This document shows, piece after piece, positions 34,382 to 48,000 of a stretch of DNA of 64,000 bases. Origin of the DNA: Vitellaria paradoxa (taxonomy: Eukaryota > Streptophyta > Magnoliopsida > Ericales > Sapotaceae); NCBI GenBank assembly GCA_019916065.1, contig CM034237.1, forward strand, positions 46,954,367-47,018,366, read 5' to 3'. Under the pieces are notes generated by a model. That model was given only the letters and a program-made list of their open reading frames with translations. It made no database searches and was not told where the DNA came from. How positions within the stretch are numbered: position 1 is the first letter of the stretch; the number at the start of each line of letters is the position of its first letter. The translations under genes and the position numbers were made by a program.

Positions 34382-36031
34382 TCATTATATTTTTTCTTAA
34401 TTTTTACTCAAAATAAGAGTTAATTTTTTTTAAAAATAATTAAGTAGATAAATTTATAATTTATTATATAATGTCTTCTAATTTATTATAAATTTCTAAT
34501 TCTTTTTCTAATTGCTGCAATTTTACTATAAACTTTTTAACTTTTAAGAACTAATGATTCAATGACATTGTAACTAATAAAAGTTTAGGCTTTAACTAAT
34601 TAAAAAAAAATTGTAAGTCCATAATATAAAAATTTAAATGAACTTATAGGATAAAGTTAAATTTGCCTAATAATAATAATTTTTGAGCAAGTTGATGTAA
34701 CATGTAATTTTCATAAAAATAGTAGAACAAGTACGCTAAAGTGTCTTTGAAGTAGAGGTCAATTTTTTTTTGTACTCGAATATTAATTTATTAAGTTTAA
34801 ATTTAATTAAATTTAATATTTTAATGATTTTAAAATTGTTAAAAAAAATATAACGAATCAAATTTGAACGAATTTACCAACGAATCATACTCAAATTAAT
34901 GAACCTCTAGCAGTTTAATTCATCTTACAACTTAATTTGAAATTGTGCAGAAATTTTCAGTTGTACAATGGCCTCTCATATTTAAATTATGCAGCAAGAG
35001 TTATCAAATAACGTGTATGAAAAAAAAAAAAACATATTTTTAATTGTAGGGTCTTCCTTTTTCAAATTTTGATTATAAAATTTAAACAATGCAAGCGAAT
35101 CTATGATTAACTCAAATTCGAATAAGTTTCGACTAACTTAATACGTTTTACAATTTTACTTCCAAATTACGAAAAAACAAAATTAAGTTATACGATTGGC
35201 ACTCAAATTTAAATTTTATTAAATTTAAAAACAAGTTACAAACAAAACTTAAAAAGAGGTTTGACTAAAAAATAAAAAAAGATTTTTAAGTTTTGTGTGT
35301 TTTTTTATTTAATTTTGACAAAATAATTATTTTAACAGAGACCTCATTTTTTAAAAAGCACTTGAAATAATCAAGTCAACATGTTCAGTTTTATTGGTTA
35401 AATTTATTGATAAGTTCAAACTTAATTTTAAATGAACTGGAAATATTGTGTACAAGATGTTTGATATGAGTCCGCCAAATCGAGTTTTGAGTGACCTCAA
35501 AATACTATGTTTAAGTTTGTTTACATAGTTTATTAATAAGTTTGAGTCAAACATGTTCGTGAACTTGTAGTCAATTTATTAATTAACAAATTTAATAAAT
35601 AAATATTTTTTAATAAACAAAGACAAGATTTTGTTTAACTTAACAAACAATTCGTACAAATAACTTATAAATCATCTAAATTATTAACAAAAAAAAAATT
35701 ATAGCATTAAAATTTTATAGACAAATTTGAAAATGGAAAAGACAATACTCATCCCGATCTCAGGGATTGCGATCCCTAGTAGCACCAACGCGGCCGGAAT
35801 AATTAAATAAATAAATAACAGAAAATTTTGAAAGAATCCGAATGTATGGATGAAAATTGCAGAGACTAGACTTTTATTCCCCGCAATCCCAACGGCAAAA
35901 ACACAACGTTCGGACCCACCATTCGTCTCTCTATACTTGGAGGAGGTTTTGAAATATTGAACAAAACGATGACGCTCACTCTGTGGGACTTCTCTCCAAA
36001 TGTTTTCCAGTGTCGAAGTAGAAGAATCGGC

Positions 36032-39000
36032 ATGGAAGAACCAAAACCCACTTTAGCATTCGCGGTCACTGCAGTGTAGAGTTATCGAAAACTTCGATCG
36101 ATCGCTTGTCTCGTTTGCAAAATTGTTCACCTGGCTGGCAAGTCTCTCGTGCGCTGGAAATGTTACCCCCGCTTGTTTGCATCGATGGAATTTCATCTTG
36201 TTAGGTCCTGACCCATTTATTACTATCTTTTTTACCAGAGACTTTTCTCATTTATTAAATTATATTTTAATCAATTTAATGTGTTAATTACTTACCTACC
36301 TCCCTTGACTAGTGTTGATAAAAGGGAGAGATATTCTGTTCACGGAAGTGGTGAAGAAGGAGGAGAACTGTTTGTCTGGATTCATTATGTCCAGATAGAA
36401 AGAGAGAGAGAGAGAGAAAGGCAGAGAGTTTTATTTGTATTCCCATCATTATTGATACATAGTGGAGTTGTGTTTTCTTGCCCGTGGATGTAGGCCAAGA
36501 GTGTCGAACCACGTATATTGTTTTGTTTTTATTCCTCTCTTTATTCCACTTTAATTTTAATTAATCCTAATAAGTGATATCAGAATCGGATTGGGGTTGT
36601 TTTGGTTTAAAATAATCTTATTTTCTTTTTTGTTGAAAAATTAAATTTGTTTCGATTTGAGTTTGGAGGCCATCTGGTTGTAGAGTTCGTGAAAACGAAT
36701 TCAACGGTTCAAACCATGTCAAATCGGAGCTTAGATGTGCCTATAATCACTTGCCGAAGTTCGCCAAAAATTTTCACCGTGACCAGAGAAAACAGCCTGC
36801 GGGTTGTGGAGAAGGTAATACAAATAAATACCTTATATTTATTTATTTTTGGTGGAAGCCCATCAAAAGGTGTTTCCAGTCCAATTGGTTCTACACCCCT
36901 TATTCTACTTAAGAGGTTGGGTGTTCGAATCCCTTTCGCTACAAAATTCTTTTGTGAGAAAAGAAATCCAGGGGCCATATCAGTTGATACGTCATCAGAT
37001 CAGAAGCCACATCATTTACCACGACATCGGAGTAGATTGCCACATTATCTGACACGTCATCCACTAGTTAGACTATCACATCCCATTCAGGGCCCATTCA
37101 GACACATCATCAACCATATCAATATCATACCATCCAACAAGGAGGCCCCGTCAGCATCCAGCATTGCATGCCACATCAGTATCTCGGGCTCACTGCCACA
37201 TCAACTTGTGTTCTGTGTAAATCTAGACCAAGTAGAATTTGCCACGTGGAATTGTGTTCTATAACTGTATTTTGATACAGGGCATTTGACTGTGCTGTAA
37301 TCACCTAGTAATAAAAAGACATGTGGCACACACACCAACACAATTTTTTGAGACAGCCAGGGCATTTGACTGTGCTGTAATCACCTAGTAATAAAAAGAC
37401 ATGTGGCACACACACCAACACAATTTTCTGAGACAGCCAATCACTGGCTGACACGTGTCCCTCGTTTGATTGTGTGTGGCTGTTTTATCCTTCTGCTGGA
37501 GAAAAGATTTTTGAAATTGCAGAAAGCCTCAGAAAATTTGAAAAATTAAAAAAAAACCCCCTATATAATTATAGATTTACCCCTGTTTTCTTGAAATTTG
37601 TCATTTAGGCCCTCCTAAAGTTTTTTGTTTTCCTAAACACTTCTGTAAAGTCTATTTCAGTAAATTCCAACCCTAAATTGATGAAATGGAGGACTCACAT
37701 AGTGGCATACCAAAATTAAACTCATCCAATTACCCAATTTGGAAGCCACTAATAGAAGACTTACTTTATTGTAAGGATTTGGCCGACCAAATTGAAAATA
37801 AAGGGGTTAAACCGGCTAATAGAAATGATGAAGAATGGGTAAAAATAAATAGAAAAGCAGTAGGGATGATAAGACAACAAATTGATATAAATATTTTTCA
37901 TCGTGTGGCTAAAGAAACTGATGCTTATGAAATTTGGAAGAAGTTAGAAAATATGTATGAACGTAAAACTGGCAGAAACAAAGCATTGTTAATGCGGAGA
38001 CTCACAAATCAAAAATACCGAGATGGTAACTCAATGTCAGAACATATGAGCAATTTCCAGAGTTTGATGAACCAGTTTACTTTTGTAAACAAGGTTTTGG
38101 ATGATGAAATGCAAGCTCTACTTTTGATCGATACTTTACCTGATAGCTGGGAGACCCTAGTTGTGTCTCTCAGTAACTCAACTCCTGGGGGATTAATGAC
38201 CATAGAAATGGTTCAAGATGCCTTGTTGAATGAAGAAGAAAGAAGAAAGGAGAAGGGCTCTCAGTCATCTCAAGCCCTTGTCACAGAGAACAGAAATCAA
38301 GGGCGAGGCAGGAGTAAAAGTAGACACCGCAGAAATAATTTTGATCGGAGTAAGTCCAGAAAACATGGCCAGTCCAGAAAACCGCAGTCAGTCCAGACCT
38401 AGGTATAAACGCTACCATTGTGGTGAGGAGGGTCACATGAAGAGAAATTACTGGAAATTGAAGAGTGAACAGAAACAAATGGGCAATTTGGAGAAGAAAG
38501 AGGACAACAATACTGCAGTGACAGCTAAAGATATTGTCTTGTTATCACTTGAAGAGGATCAGTGCCTTCAGGTGACAGATTCAGCAGTCAAATGGATTGT
38601 TGATACTGCAGCTTCTTTTCATGCAACTCTTGACAAGAACTTCTTCATCTCTTATAAAGATGGAGACTTCGGTGTTGTGAAAATGGGTAACACTAGCTAT
38701 TCCAAGATTGTTGGAATAGGGTCTGTTCTTGTTCGCACCAGTTCAGGTTGTTCAGTACTACTGAAGGATGTGAGGCATGTTCCAGACTTGCGCCTCAATC
38801 TAATTTCTAGAGTTGCTTTGGATCGCCATGGGTTCACTAGCCATTTTGGAGATGGAAAACGGAAGTTGACTAAGGGAGCTTTAGTTGTTGCTCGAGGACT
38901 GATTTCAGGAAATGTGTACAAGACCCAAGTAAAAGTTTGCCCAAATAGTTTGAATGCTACTGAGGAGAGGTCTTCCCTTAACTTATGGCATAGAAGGCTT

Positions 39001-42000
39001 GCTCACATGAGTGAGAAAGGTTTGCATATGTTGGCCAAGAGGTCTCTCATACCTCTTGATACCTCTATAGGCCTAAGTCCTTATGAGCACTGTTTGTTTG
39101 GTAAGCAAGATAGGGTGTCCTTTAGTTCTTCTTCCAGAAAAAAAGTCTAATGTGTTAGACATGGTGTACTCGGACGTCTGTGGTTCGATTGAGGTTGAGT
39201 CCATTGGTGGCAATACATATATCTTGACCTTTATTGATGATAGGTTTAGGAAAGTTTGGGTGTATTTTTTGAAATCTAAGGATGAAGTTCTTCATTATTT
39301 TTGGTTGTTTCATACTATGGTTGAAAGGGAGATCGGTAAAATGTTGAAATGTCTCCAAACAGATAATGGTGGAGAGTATACTTCTCATGAGTTTGAGGAG
39401 TATTGCTCTAGACATGGAATTCGACATGAAACTATAGTACTAGGAACTCCACAATACAATGGTATAGCTAAAAGAAAAAACAAAACCATTGTGAAAAGAG
39501 TTAGATGTATGCTTAGGATATCTAGATTGCCTAAGTCATTTTGGGGTGAATCTGTTCGTACTGCTTGCTATGTAATTAACAGATCACCTTCAGCACCACT
39601 TAGATTTGATATTCTAGAAATGGTGTAGATAGGAAAGAAGGTGTCATACTCACATCTGCGAGTATTTGGTTGCAAGGCCTTTGTACATGTGCCTAAGGAA
39701 CAAAGAGCCAAACTTGATGATAAATCTCAGCCTTGTCTTCATTAGTTATGAAGATGAGCAGTTTGGGTACAAACTAGGGGATCCAGTAAAGAAGAAAGTC
39801 ATTAGGAGTAGGGATGTGATTTTCTATGAAAATCAAGTTGTTGAAAAGGCTCCACAGCAAAAGTCATTTAGTGTTCCAGATTTAGTGTTAGATCATTCTT
39901 CCTCATGTTCAAATGAGGAATAAACAGTAGAAGATGTTCAAGAATCTCAGTTTCTAGACTCTGATGATACTGTGGATGAGCAGGATACTGAGAACGTTGA
40001 TTAGGGAGAGACTTCTACTCCACCAAAAGCAGAAGTTGAAAGACCAGCCAAGGAACGCAGGCCGAATGTACGATATCCAGAATCTAAGTATGTTTTGCTT
40101 ACTAATGAGAGGGAGCCTGAAAACTATAAAGAAGCCAGAACACACAATGACAAAGATAACTGGATGAAAGCCATGCAAGAAGAGATGAGTTCATTGCTTC
40201 AGAATAAGACTTATGAGTCAGTCAAACTTTCTTCAGGAAGAAAAACTTTGCAGAATAAATGGATTTACAAGCTCAAGAAGGATGTAACTGGGAAATTGAC
40301 AAGGTATAAAGCCTGCTTAGTTGTTAAAGGATTCGGTCAACAGAAAAGGATAGACTTTGATGAGATATTTTCTCCAGTTGTGAAGATGACTTCAGTCAGA
40401 ATGGTGCTTGCTTTAGCTGCTGGGATGGATCTTGAGCTTGAATAGATGGATGTTAAGCTTGCCTTTTTTCATGGTAACTTGGAGGAAGAAATCTATTTGG
40501 TGCAAATAGAAGGTTTTGAAATCAAAGGTAAAAAACATCTGGTTTGCAAGTTGAAAAAGAGTCTGTATGGTTTAAAACAGGCACCTAGGCAGTGGTACAA
40601 GAAATTTGACTCTTTTATGATGAGTCATGGATTCAGAAGAACAGATTTAGATCCATGTGTTTACATCCAGAGATTTTCAGATGGCAAGTTTGTCATTTTG
40701 CTGCTATATGTTGATGATATGCTCATAGTTGGCCAGAGTTCAGGGATGATGAAAAGGTTAAAGTTGGAGTTATCAAACTTCTTTGAGAAGAAAGATTTGG
40801 GTCCTGCACAGCAGATTCTGGGTATGCAGATAATCCATGATAGAAAAGAAATGAAAATTTGGTTGTTACAAGAAAAATATGTTGAACGGGTGATTGATAA
40901 GTTCAACATGAAGGGTGTTAAGCTTATAAGCACTTCTCTTGCAGACCATTTCAAATTGAGCAAGAAGTCATGTCCAAATGATTAGAAAACCAGAGATGTA
41001 TGCTATGGTTTGCACTCAACTTGACATTGCTAATGCTGTTGGTGTTATTAGCAGGTTTCTTTCAAATGTAGGAAAGTTACATTGGAAAGCTGTGAAATGG
41101 ATACTGAGGTATATTAAGGGTACTTTAAAGTTGTGCTTGTATTTTGGGGGTTCAAAACCAGTTTTGGAAGGTTACACAGATGCATATATGGCAGGAGACA
41201 TTGATCATAGGAAGAGCACTTCAGGCTTTGTGTTTACTTTTGCAAGGGGAGCTGTCTCATGGCAGTCCAAGTTGCAGAAATGTATAGCTCTATCCACTAC
41301 AGAGGCTGAGTATATTGTTATGGTAGAAGCAAGTAAAGAAATGCTTTGATTGAAAAGAACTCTCTAAGAACTAATCCAAGAACAAAATCAATATGTGGTT
41401 TACTGTGATAGTCAGAGTGCACTAGATTTGAGCAAGAATGCCATGTATCATTCCTGGACAAAGAACATTGACATCTGTTATCATTGGATACGTGAGGTTA
41501 TGGAAAAACAATTTTTAAAGCTCAGAAGATTCACACAGATTAGAATCCTGCTGATATGTTGACCAAGGTTGTCACCAGAGAGAAGTTTGAATTTTGCCAA
41601 GACAGGGTTGGCATGGGTACCAGATGATGCTAATCAAAAAGTATTTCCTCTTTTTATGTGTTCGGAGGGGGAGATTTGTTGGGTCCTCACCCATTAATTG
41701 ACCCATTTATTACTATCTTTTTTCCCAGAGAGTTTTCTCTCATTTATTACCTACCTCCCTTGACTAGTGTTGATAAAAGGGAGAGATATTCTGTTCACGG
41801 AACTGGTGGAGAAAGAGGAGAACTGTTTGTCAAAATTCATTATGTTCAGATAGAAAGAGAGAGAGAGAGAGAAAGGCAGAGAATTTTATTTGTATTCCCA
41901 TCATTATTGATGAATAGTGGAGTTGTATTTTCCATTTATTTGTATTCCCATCATTATTGATGAATAGTGGAGTTATATTTTCCTACCCGTGGATGTAGAC

Positions 42001-45000
42001 TAAGAGTGTCGAACCACGTATATTATTGTGTTTTATTCCTCTCTTTATTCCACTTTAATTTTAATTAATCCTAACACATCTATAGGTTAGAATTAATTGC
42101 ATCGAACCCTCTGTTTGGCAGCCTAGGAAACTGAGGAAGCCGAAGGAAAAAAGTTTTTCATATATTTAGATCTTGATTGGAAGTTCTCAAAATCCGGTTG
42201 TTGTGTTTCAATTTCAGGTACTTTTGACTGCCGCTCTTAGCATTCACTTTGTTCACCAGAGCTTTAAAAGCTGTGCCTGTGCTTCTTGTGGCTCAAGATT
42301 ATGTTGCAAGGAAATCCCTCTGGATTCAAACGTCAGGAAGTCAATTCTACTTGGGCGGGTATTTTCTCTGTTTTTTCTTTTGGGTAAATGACTAATTATT
42401 ATTTGGATGTACTGACACGATTTCAACGCATAATTTCATTTGATTTTTGATGATACGAGTTTGTATATACAGCTTGTTATATATATGTATATATATATAT
42501 ATATATATTCTTCTGTTTAGTGTTTACCTTTCTCGATGATTTTATTCGTAAAATAGTAATGTTTTCCCAGAATGATGCGGAGTCTTGGGAGCTTATCACT
42601 TAAAGAAATACACCAATTGAGATACATAATAATGGTAAAAATGCCATCACCACATCATTTTGGCATATTCTTCCGGTAGAAAAGTATTTCCTTCAGAAAA
42701 TGGTGAGAATTATCTTTACAACTTGACTTGATAGTTACATCATTCACAAGTGTGAATATGAATTTCATTTTTCCCTGCCTCCTTTTGAAGTTGGGTGCCG
42801 TGCCATTATGTCCTTCCAGAAGTGGATTCAGGATTTTGTTACAATGGGGTCAAATCGATAAATAAAGGTAATGTACTTAATTTATGGGCAATCTGTTTTG
42901 AGAGATATATTTTATGGGGGCAAAAGGATAAAAATATCTCAAAAATTATACTATTTTTTAAAGAAATTTTGCTTCCAATGGAGGCAAAATTTGTAAACTG
43001 CTTGATGTATAGCGGTAATTTGTTTTGAAATATATATTTTATAAGAGTAAAAATACAAAAATATCTCAAAATTTATACTATTTTTTAAAGAAAATTTACT
43101 TCCAGTGAGGGCAAAACTTATAAATTATTTAAAGTATAGGGACAATTTGTTTTAAAAGATATATTACAAAAAGATATATTTTATAGGGACAAAAGTATAA
43201 AAATATCTCAAAAATTATAATATTTTTTACAAAAATTTTACTTTTAATGAGGTCAATTGACCGTCTTGCCCTAATGTGCATCCGCCCATGCCTTCCATCT
43301 ATGTGGTTAGTGTTTGGATTTGCCCTGCTTTCTGAAACGTTCAAGTCAGGACTTTACTGCTTCAGGAAGTTAAAAGTGTAGTAGAAATCTTTTTTAGTGC
43401 TTCTTATTTATTGACAATGTTTGGAGTTAAAAAAATACAAAATACAAAATTTTATAAATACGAATTACAAGACTATAGAATTTAAATTTTTTACTCACTA
43501 CACAAAACACGGGATACTAATTTTTATAAATTTACACAACTCCAAACACACCTATTATTGTCAAGGGACGAAACTGAAAATGTCAGTTTTTTTTTTTTTT
43601 TTTTTGGGTGGGGGTGGAGGGTGGGCGTGGGGGAGCAAAATAATTGTTGGGAGGTCATATTGTCCCTTCCTAGTTTTGTCCTCGAAACAATATTACTTTT
43701 TCCAGAGATGGCCTGTTTTTAAGAATAAGAACTTATGTTTTATCTCAATTCTCAACTTTCTGAAACTAAGATCTCATACCAAATTTGTTGTGGAGTCATT
43801 GTATATTCAACAACTACCAGTATGCCATTTCTGCATTTTGAAAGGTAATCAAACGGGGAATGATTAATTGGAAACGCTCTACTGCTTCAGAACTGTTTTG
43901 CAAAGGTAACTAGCCTTGTCAAGAAGAATCCCATTGCATAAAATAAATAACTAGATTAACGAAGATTTTCTTATACCTTTCTGATTTATTTTTTAGAATT
44001 GTTCATCTGTCTAGGAATGAAATAACTTCAAATTTAGTACAAATCATGGGTGATGTCAACATATCAAACCTTCACTCGGAATAGATGAATAATGCTTACA
44101 ACATAGGGATAGGGCTCAATCTTGATATAGATTACTCATGGGTAGTAAGAGGGAGGCCTCTTTTATTGTGCTCAAGCCTACTAGGATACCACCACTCAGA
44201 TATTGCTAGTTATAATAACCCACGAGGGGAACCTTACTAGTAGAATACAATACTAATTGTTTAATGCCAATATATCATAGCCACACTTTGTCTTCTGCCC
44301 TCTTGAGCTCCAACACCAAGTCTGTGGTGCAAACAATAGAACTGAGTGGGATTAATTATGAAAATAGCTGGAACACTCTAATAATTAAATACACATTAGT
44401 GTCTCACATGCTGCTAGCTATCAAGAGGACATAATAACTGAACCCATGCACATGACATATGCAAATTAGATAATGTAAGAATGTAAAACTAGATTGAGAT
44501 GTCATGTAGGTGGTTATTCTGTTTTTCATGTCAAGAGTAGAAGTTGAAGGATGCATGATGCATTTCTTTTTTCCCAACCCAACACCACAAGTCAGTCCAA
44601 GAGTGAATATAGATATCATCGTGAAACATATGACTGATTTTTGGAATAGGAGATACTTTGAATACTTACAGTCTGCATCTGTTTTGATCCAGTACTCTCT
44701 ATTCCCATTTGAATCGCTTCCGCTGAGTGTGACATGGGGTGGGTTAGAGCTCTTGGAGTATTGTACATTTTCTTTTGAGATGGCTTTATGAGGAAATATG
44801 ATTATTTCTTCATCTCCAAGCATTCTTTTTTTTTTCTTTGGTAAGTATCTCCAAGCATTCGGTCTCCATTATTGTGGCCTCCCTCATAGGTGATCTTCTT
44901 TATGTCATTTTTATGGGGCTTGTCAGATTTTTGTGCCACCATTGAGCTTTCAGGATGGACTTTCCGTTGGAAAATTTGCAGGATCTACATGCATAAAATT

Positions 45001-48000
45001 GTAGAATTAGGAAACTGAACAGAGAATACATAACCCAAAATGTATGCATTCTGTAGGATTCAGATTCCGTGAATTACTTGGAAACAATTTTTGACAAGCA
45101 CAATTTATTTGCATAAATTATGGATGAGCATCAGCAGATAGATGGTTAATTCCAAGACAGGTCAATGTGGTCTATCTAATGGGCCAGTTACTGAATATCA
45201 AGGCACCAGTCTATTGCTTTGAATGGTTTGAATTGCTTGTACTGGTGAAATCTCTTAATGATCGTCAATCAAGCAATGATTCAATCACAGCCGTCAGGTG
45301 TAGGGACCTTTTGCTATATTAAGTTCTATCCAATATATCTTGCCATTCTATTAACCAATTCTAGGTAAACTCTAGCGAAACTTCAATAGCAGCGACGTCC
45401 TTGAACAATTACGGCAGCACCGATGCAGCTGATGAGTCACATTGATGACACTGTTATCAGTTTGAAGCTTATAAGAGATCAGAGATGATGCTTAGCAATA
45501 TGAGAACTGGAAGCATATTCAGAAACAAGGAATCATCTTGCGTTGTGAATAATCAGATTGTTAGCAGGGTGTTTTTTGTAATTGAATTGCAGATGATATT
45601 GTTCTTAGGGTAACAGTAAAATGTTCGGTGTTAAAAGAAGCATGGATATAGATATCGAGATGGGGATATGGATGCGATACGAGTACAAATACGGATATGA
45701 CGATTTTGAAAAAATTAGGGTACGGACACACCAAAGATATGGAAAAAAATATAATTTTGAATATATTTTTATTAGTTACATATATGAATATAATATCTAC
45801 AAGAAAACTAATTTAATAATGATTGAACATATAAAACATTATAAAATATGAAATAAAATATTTTGGGATTTTAAAGGTTTCACTTACTAAAATCTGGACT
45901 TGTCTTAATCATATATTTGAAGAAAAAAAATGATAAAATAATTGGACATGCAAAGTACGTCTTTCGGTGTGTTTGAGGAGTATGTATGTCCGATATGGAT
46001 ACAATTCCCATTTTGAAGTGTCCATGGTTCATGAGTTTGGTGCTTCCAAGCATAAGCGTAAGTTTTGAGTTTGAGAGCAGCTTTTTTGTGCACAAAATGC
46101 CAGAGGTTCGGAATCCAATGTACCCCTTCCAGCACCCTCAATTATTAATCTTAATGATCCAAATTAAACAAGGTTGGGAGATGAACAGCTCCATATGCGC
46201 TATTTAGAAGATATACCATCTAGAAGTATACGTACCTTATGCAATTTCGTCTTTGTTGAAGCAGAGTTGATATTTCCCCCATTTGCTGTGCTGGAGCTCC
46301 GAGAGGAAGCGGGAAGAATTCTTTTCTTCAGCATTTTTTTCATGAGATGTGTTGCAGATTTATCCTTTTCCTTTTCTGCACGTTTTTCTCCCCTTTGACA
46401 TTTAGCAACAGAATTTTCCTCTGCCATTTTTGTCCTCTGAAATAGCTCCCCCAGTGATGTTCTGCGTTCCTTCTTTGCCACTGTTGTTTCTGACAACTCA
46501 ATTGCTGATCCAAACAGATAGACCTGGAGGGGAAAATTTGTTGTTCCATTCCCACTGTTCTCTGTGCCTTCTGATGGCTTGCCACCAAGTGTAACAGTGC
46601 TACCATGGCTGCTTCTCCCAGTACAAACATTACTGTTTCCCCTGGAAGAGTCATTGCAACCATCTTCTTTTCCTTCAGACCCTAGCACCTTCTCTAACTC
46701 ATCATTAATGAGCTTCAGGTCGTTCTCTGTTACTTCTGTTTCCTTCTCAGCTATATTCTCAACAGAGATGGTAAATGTTGGCATTGATGGGTCTGTGATG
46801 ATATGGTCTGAACCAAGAGTTCCTATGCTAAGGAAGCCATGGAAGAGCTCAGAAATTGCTGCAGAAGTTTCCTCTTCAAAGTTGTCATCTTCCCTTGCTG
46901 CTTCTAAGCTGGCGAATGGTTTACGAATATGGCCGTCTCTCTGTGCTTCACGTGAGGTCTTGTTGCCATAATTTGGCTTTTGGTAGTAATTTTGGTCATC
47001 CAGTGATTGCTGCCCTGAAAAACAGGTAAAAGAATTCTCTAAAAAAAGAAATGTTGCATAATTAGACAGTAGAAAGATTTGACTGGTGCACTGGGACTGG
47101 TTTTGTTTGGATCTTTGTTTTTCATGCACCTCAATAGAGCTAATGGCATAATGTTCCCTGCTTTTGTTTTAATTCATGGCCTTGATAATACTTGCCGGTA
47201 TGCTTTCCAAATTTTATTCATCTTGAAACTGTAGTGCAGCTATGAAACACAATGCGGCTTGGGGAGGGAGTGAGTACGCAGGTCTTGCGTGGGTAACTCA
47301 TTCAAGGAATGTAAGGACTGCTTTGCTTGAACCTGTCTTTCCTAGGAAACACCTCACTTAATAGAGTTTTCAGTGACCCACTGTTTATGCTACAATATTA
47401 TATTTCCCCTGGCATAGATACGATAATGACCGGTGATTATGTTTAATGCTGCTGTATCTACAATGTCTCTCATATATGCACATCAGCCCATTCATTTTTG
47501 CTTTAGCAAAATATTAGCGGAAAATGTACAAGGGGATAGGCGACTTCCCAATGGCAAATTCCTTAAGTGGTTCACTAGACCGGAATTTGCGATGCATCCA
47601 ACCAAGAAACTGCAATCAGGATGTGTTAACATCAGCTGAGGACCCAAAAAAAAAAAAAAGGAGTTGTTTTTATCTTCCAAAATTCAATAGAACTGGGGCT
47701 TACCTTCATTTTGATCTTTGTTCAGAGTGCTTGATTTCGATCACTTCTGCAGTGGGGAGGAAGTGAGCTAAGGCGCTCTTTTCATAATGTGGGGTGTGAC
47801 TATTTGATGAATGTGATGCCAAAAAAGAGTACTGGAAGCATCAAAGGACAAGAGATGAGGCAGGGAGACAGAAACATGGAGAAAGTTACAAGATTTGGGT
47901 TGGCTATTTTGTGCCTTAAACCCAAAGACTAATGTGAGAGATGATGGAATTTTAACACATACTGTTTGCATTTCTCATTTTCACAGAAAGTATGTTTTTT

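Larger units (their letters stand above)
31330..36193. other. Gene-free AT-rich interval with Helitron-like block
   Basis: No coding gene is recognised between the lyase and the copia insertion apart from the candidate first exon at 36032. Contents: a G-rich tract at 32069-32122, a threefold diverged repeat at 32168-33600, a Helitron-like terminus at 33649-33673, and an ATA/AAT microsatellite at 34350-34380. The remainder is AT-rich unassigned sequence. Confidence 0.5.
36199..42076 (+). mobile_element. Degenerate Ty1/copia LTR retrotransposon, 5.9 kb
   Basis: Complete element bounded by LTRs (36199-36572 and 41677-42076) and CATCT target duplications. Domain order is gag, protease, integrase, reverse transcriptase, RNase H, the copia order. 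The coding region is broken by several stops and frameshifts, so it cannot be autonomous. The element sits in the same orientation as the candidate small gene around it, probably in its first intron. Confidence 0.93.

Noticed and set aside
36905..36940. tRNA gene suggested by a GTTCGAATCCC box B
   Set aside because: No closed acceptor stem or anticodon arm can be formed; it lies inside the copia leader and fits a SINE-like fragment better.
36647..37264. 205-codon frame before gag
   Set aside because: It passes through the primer-site-proximal leader, SINE-like piece and short repeats, lacks retroelement domains and is not conserved gag.
42571..42603. Alternative terminal exon (NDAESWELIT then stop) for the candidate small gene
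   Set aside because: It has an acceptor but no independent support; the phase-matched segment at 51691 is an equally good alternative, so neither is claimed firmly.
43421..43867. 148-codon open frame
   Set aside because: It crosses a MITE, a poly(T) run and a G-rich tract and has no protein-like features.
46564..46971. Plus-strand frame inside LAZY1 exon 3
   Set aside because: Antisense shadow of the conserved LAZY1 coding sequence.
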